A stretch of DNA of 6,771 bases from Verrucomicrobiaceae bacterium (GTDB lineage Bacteria; Verrucomicrobiota; Verrucomicrobiae; Verrucomicrobiales; Akkermansiaceae), in the NCBI GenBank assembly GCA_947372405.1, contig CANBTO010000279.1, positions 1 through 6,771 on the forward strand, written 5' to 3'. Below, in pieces: positions 4,895 to 6,771 of the stretch. The position numbers were made by a program, and so were the translations under genes. Position 1 is the stretch's first letter, and the number at the start of each line of letters is the position of its first letter. Under the pieces are notes generated by a model, which was not told where the DNA came from, did no database searches, and saw only the letters and a program-made list of their open reading frames with translations.

Positions 4895-6771
4895 CTATTT
4901 TAAAAGTATGTTGGAAGCGCCGTAAACCACCAGACTCGATGCTGGAACCGGCAGCCGCAATGGACCCGCCGCATCAAAGTCCGGCACGGGCGGTCTGTCA
5001 CCTGAGCCGGTTGTTAGTAGTGGACGCAGGATTTTCCCGGTGGTTTTCAAACTCGCGGGCAGGTGGATTTCATGGGTTCCGTCCGACGTGACGCGATCCG
5101 CAGCCGAGGCGTTCACGACGACCACGGCGAAGGTTTCTCCGTCCGCCGAGGCCCTTGCGAAGGCAAAAACTCCGTCATCTTCGCTGCTCGCCGCGTTGTC
5201 CACCCACAGTGGAATCAGCTTGCCGGTCCGCAGCACCGGCAGCTTTGCGCGTAGCGTGGTCAGTTTGGAAATTTCCATAAATGTGGGCGAGGCCTCCACC
5301 TCCTTCAGCGTCGGTCCGCCCTGTTGCCGATAGAACATCATGCGCCCGGTCTCACTATCCTCGCCGGGTTTGCCCAATGGATCTAACATGGAAAACTCGG
5401 AGCCATAGTAAAGGCAGGGAATGCCGGGCAAAGTCAGCAACAAAGCCTGCGCCAGGCGATTCCGTGACTCCGTGATGCCGGCCACGCGGAAACGGTTGAG
5501 GCCGTCATGATTCTCGATGAAAGTGATAATTTTCTGTTGGGAGTTTAAGCCATCGGCACCAGGATTCGGATTGTAAAACGCATGATTGTTAGAATCTGTA
5601 CCGCTGCGGGCTTGCAGGGATTTTTCCAATGCGGCGGGCGAGCCGAATTCATCACCGGGATGCCGCAGATAATCGCGGGCGTTGAAGCAGAAATTGAAAT
5701 CTAAAACTGAGTCGAGCGCGGGTTCCGGGTGTTGTTGCCAATCCGAGCGCCATGTGTATTTGCCAAGGACTGACGGGTTACCATCATACACCTCGCCGAA
5801 CAAGATTTTCTCCGCAGCGGCAGGCCCGAGGCGCTGCCTGAGGCGGGCGGTGAAGGCGTCCCAGAAACCCTGATGGACGTGTTTCATGGTGTCGATCCGC
5901 AAGCCATCCACCCCGGCAGTGCTTAAGTAAAAATGATAGATTTCCACGAATTCATTCACCAAGGCATCGAAGTATTCGCCCTTGGGGTCGGTCCAGAAAT
6001 CCCGCAGCGAGAAGAAATCGCAGGTGATTTCCTCGCCGTCGGATTTGGTAAGGCTGCCATCGGAATATCCCTTGCGCCCGTAGCTATGGAGTTGGGAGAG
6101 CGCACCGATGCTTGCGATCTTCAACCCTAACAACTCGCGCGGACCGTCGGGTTGGGTTTTCGCGATGTTCCATTTCGGCACGTCCGCCCATTTCGCGTTC
6201 GCGTGGAAACCATTTTTCTGATAGGGTTGGATCCATTCTTCCTGACGCTCCAGATTGAATACGCCATCGCCATTTTGATCATAGTAAAACACCGGCCCGG
6301 CATGATTCATCACCACGTCTTGAATCACCTTGAGCCCCTTCGCATGCGCCAATTTGATGAAATCCCGGTAATGCTCCATGCGGCCCTCCGCGTTGTCGGG
6401 ATAGGACTCGCCTGTTAGTGATTTCCGACTGGTGAGATGCGGATCTATATCTAACCAATCCTGCGCCCAATAGCCATGGTAGCCCGCCTTCGGGCCACCG
6501 GAATCAAACCCGCAGCGCCAGACATTTCGCACCACCGGCGTAAGCCACAGCGCGGTCACGCCGAGATTGTTGAAATAGCCCGACTGGAGCGCATTCTCCA
6601 CCCCGCGCAAATCCCCACCCTGATAGAGAGAATTGTTAGTCTGGCTCGCATCATAAAGCGCCGGGTCACACCCGGCCGGGATATTATTGGTTGGATCGCC
6701 GTCGCTGAAGCGGTCGGTCATCGCGAAATAAAGCACATCGTCACTCCAAGGCCGGGCGACGGCGGAAGCTG
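4895..6771 (-). CDS. GH13 alpha-amylase, probably secreted, N-terminus cut by window edge
   Basis: The frame is open from the right edge to TAG at 4897-4895, giving 624 visible residues (numbered from the first whole codon, 6769-6767). It cleaves alpha-1,4 glucans such as starch or glycogen. The four GH13 signature regions are present: DVVMNH at 151-156, GLRIDTMKH at 289-297 with nucleophile Asp293, FGEVYDG at 324-330 with acid/base Glu326, and FIENHD at 417-422 with Asp422. The barrel starts at WSDDVLYFAMTDRFSDGDP, and YQGGDLRGV (49-57) and YHGYWAQDW (97-105) follow. A long domain B lies around 160-265, and a C-terminal beta domain spans about 520-624; no starch-binding module is visible. 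The first residues, ASA then VARPW, could be the end of a signal peptide, so the true start lies outside. A GTG at 6736 exists but would remove the WSDD strand and is rejected. It is convergent with the lipid genes and probably separately transcribed. Confidence 0.96.
   Translation of the reverse strand, partial: ASAVARPWSDDVLYFAMTDRFSDGDPTNNIPAGCDPALYDASQTNNSLYQGGDLRGVENALQSGYFNNLGVTALWLTPVVRNVWRCGFDSGGPKAGYHGYWAQDWLDIDPHLTSRKSLTGESYPDNAEGRMEHYRDFIKLAHAKGLKVIQDVVMNHAGPVFYYDQNGDGVFNLERQEEWIQPYQKNGFHANAKWADVPKWNIAKTQPDGPRELLGLKIASIGALSQLHSYGRKGYSDGSLTKSDGEEITCDFFSLRDFWTDPKGEYFDALVNEFVEIYHFYLSTAGVDGLRIDTMKHVHQGFWDAFTARLRQRLGPAAAEKILFGEVYDGNPSVLGKYTWRSDWQQHPEPALDSVLDFNFCFNARDYLRHPGDEFGSPAALEKSLQARSGTDSNNHAFYNPNPGADGLNSQQKIITFIENHDGLNRFRVAGITESRNRLAQALLLTLPGIPCLYYGSEFSMLDPLGKPGEDSETGRMMFYRQQGGPTLKEVEASPTFMEISKLTTLRAKLPVLRTGKLIPLWVDNAASSEDDGVFAFARASADGETFAVVVVNASAADRVTSDGTHEIHLPASLKTTGKILRPLLTTGSGDRPPVPDFDAAGPLRLPVPASSLVVYGASNILLK

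Noticed and set aside
4883..4901. Possible intrinsic terminator: AGCC/GGCT stem followed by ATTTT
   Set aside because: Only four paired bases with a six-base loop and a short T run; too weak, and it overlaps the amylase stop codon.
4675..5091. Open frame spanning the convergent gap between the SMS-like gene and the amylase
   Set aside because: Most of it overlaps the ends of two well-supported genes in other frames, and the protein is low-complexity Arg/Gly/Pro.
6734..6736. GTG as the amylase start
   Set aside because: The frame continues upstream to the window edge with PWSDD, the expected start of a GH13 barrel, so the real start lies outside.

Overview
The window (base composition by eye in the high 50s % GC) looks like chromosome from a Gram-negative bacterium of the Verrucomicrobiota or a related PVC phylum. 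This rests on family resemblance only: a six-helix membrane protein of a type I associate with planctomycetes and verrucomicrobia, a long PlsC-like acyltransferase with an atypical motif III, a bacterial S1/P1 nuclease, and mostly absent Shine-Dalgarno sequences. No rRNA, tRNA, insertion sequence, phage gene or CRISPR array is visible.

Layout. Bases 1-850 (minus) hold the N-terminal 283 residues of an exported zinc-dependent S1/P1-type nuclease, which runs off the left edge. After a 117-bp divergent gap, four plus-strand genes follow: a six-helix membrane protein of unknown function (968-1618); an LplT-like major facilitator transporter one base later (1620-2873); a PlsC-like acyltransferase (3000-4217) behind a 126-bp AT-richer spacer with a 10-bp tandem repeat; and a sphingomyelin-synthase-like/PAP2_C membrane enzyme (4214-4843) that overlaps the acyltransferase stop by 4 bp. 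After a 51-bp convergent gap, a GH13 alpha-amylase lies on the minus strand (4895-6771) and runs off the right edge at its 5' end. The two edge genes are incomplete because of the window, not because of visible damage.

How the genes fit together. The centre reads as a membrane-lipid cassette: a transporter related to lysophospholipid flippases, an acyltransferase able in principle to re-acylate a lysolipid, and a membrane enzyme with the H/H/D triad of phosphoryl head-group transferases. In enterobacteria LplT and the acyltransferase-synthetase Aas form an uptake and re-acylation pair; here an SMS-like enzyme and an unknown membrane protein are added. I infer a glycerophospholipid or sphingolipid-like remodelling system, which is the best candidate for something undescribed. 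The nuclease and amylase are hydrolases probably exported for nutrient scavenging and need not belong to it.

A second signal is at base level: the hexamer TGTTAG, counted on both strands, occurs about 16 times, roughly seven times a hand-estimated expectation, across all genes and in more than one reading frame.
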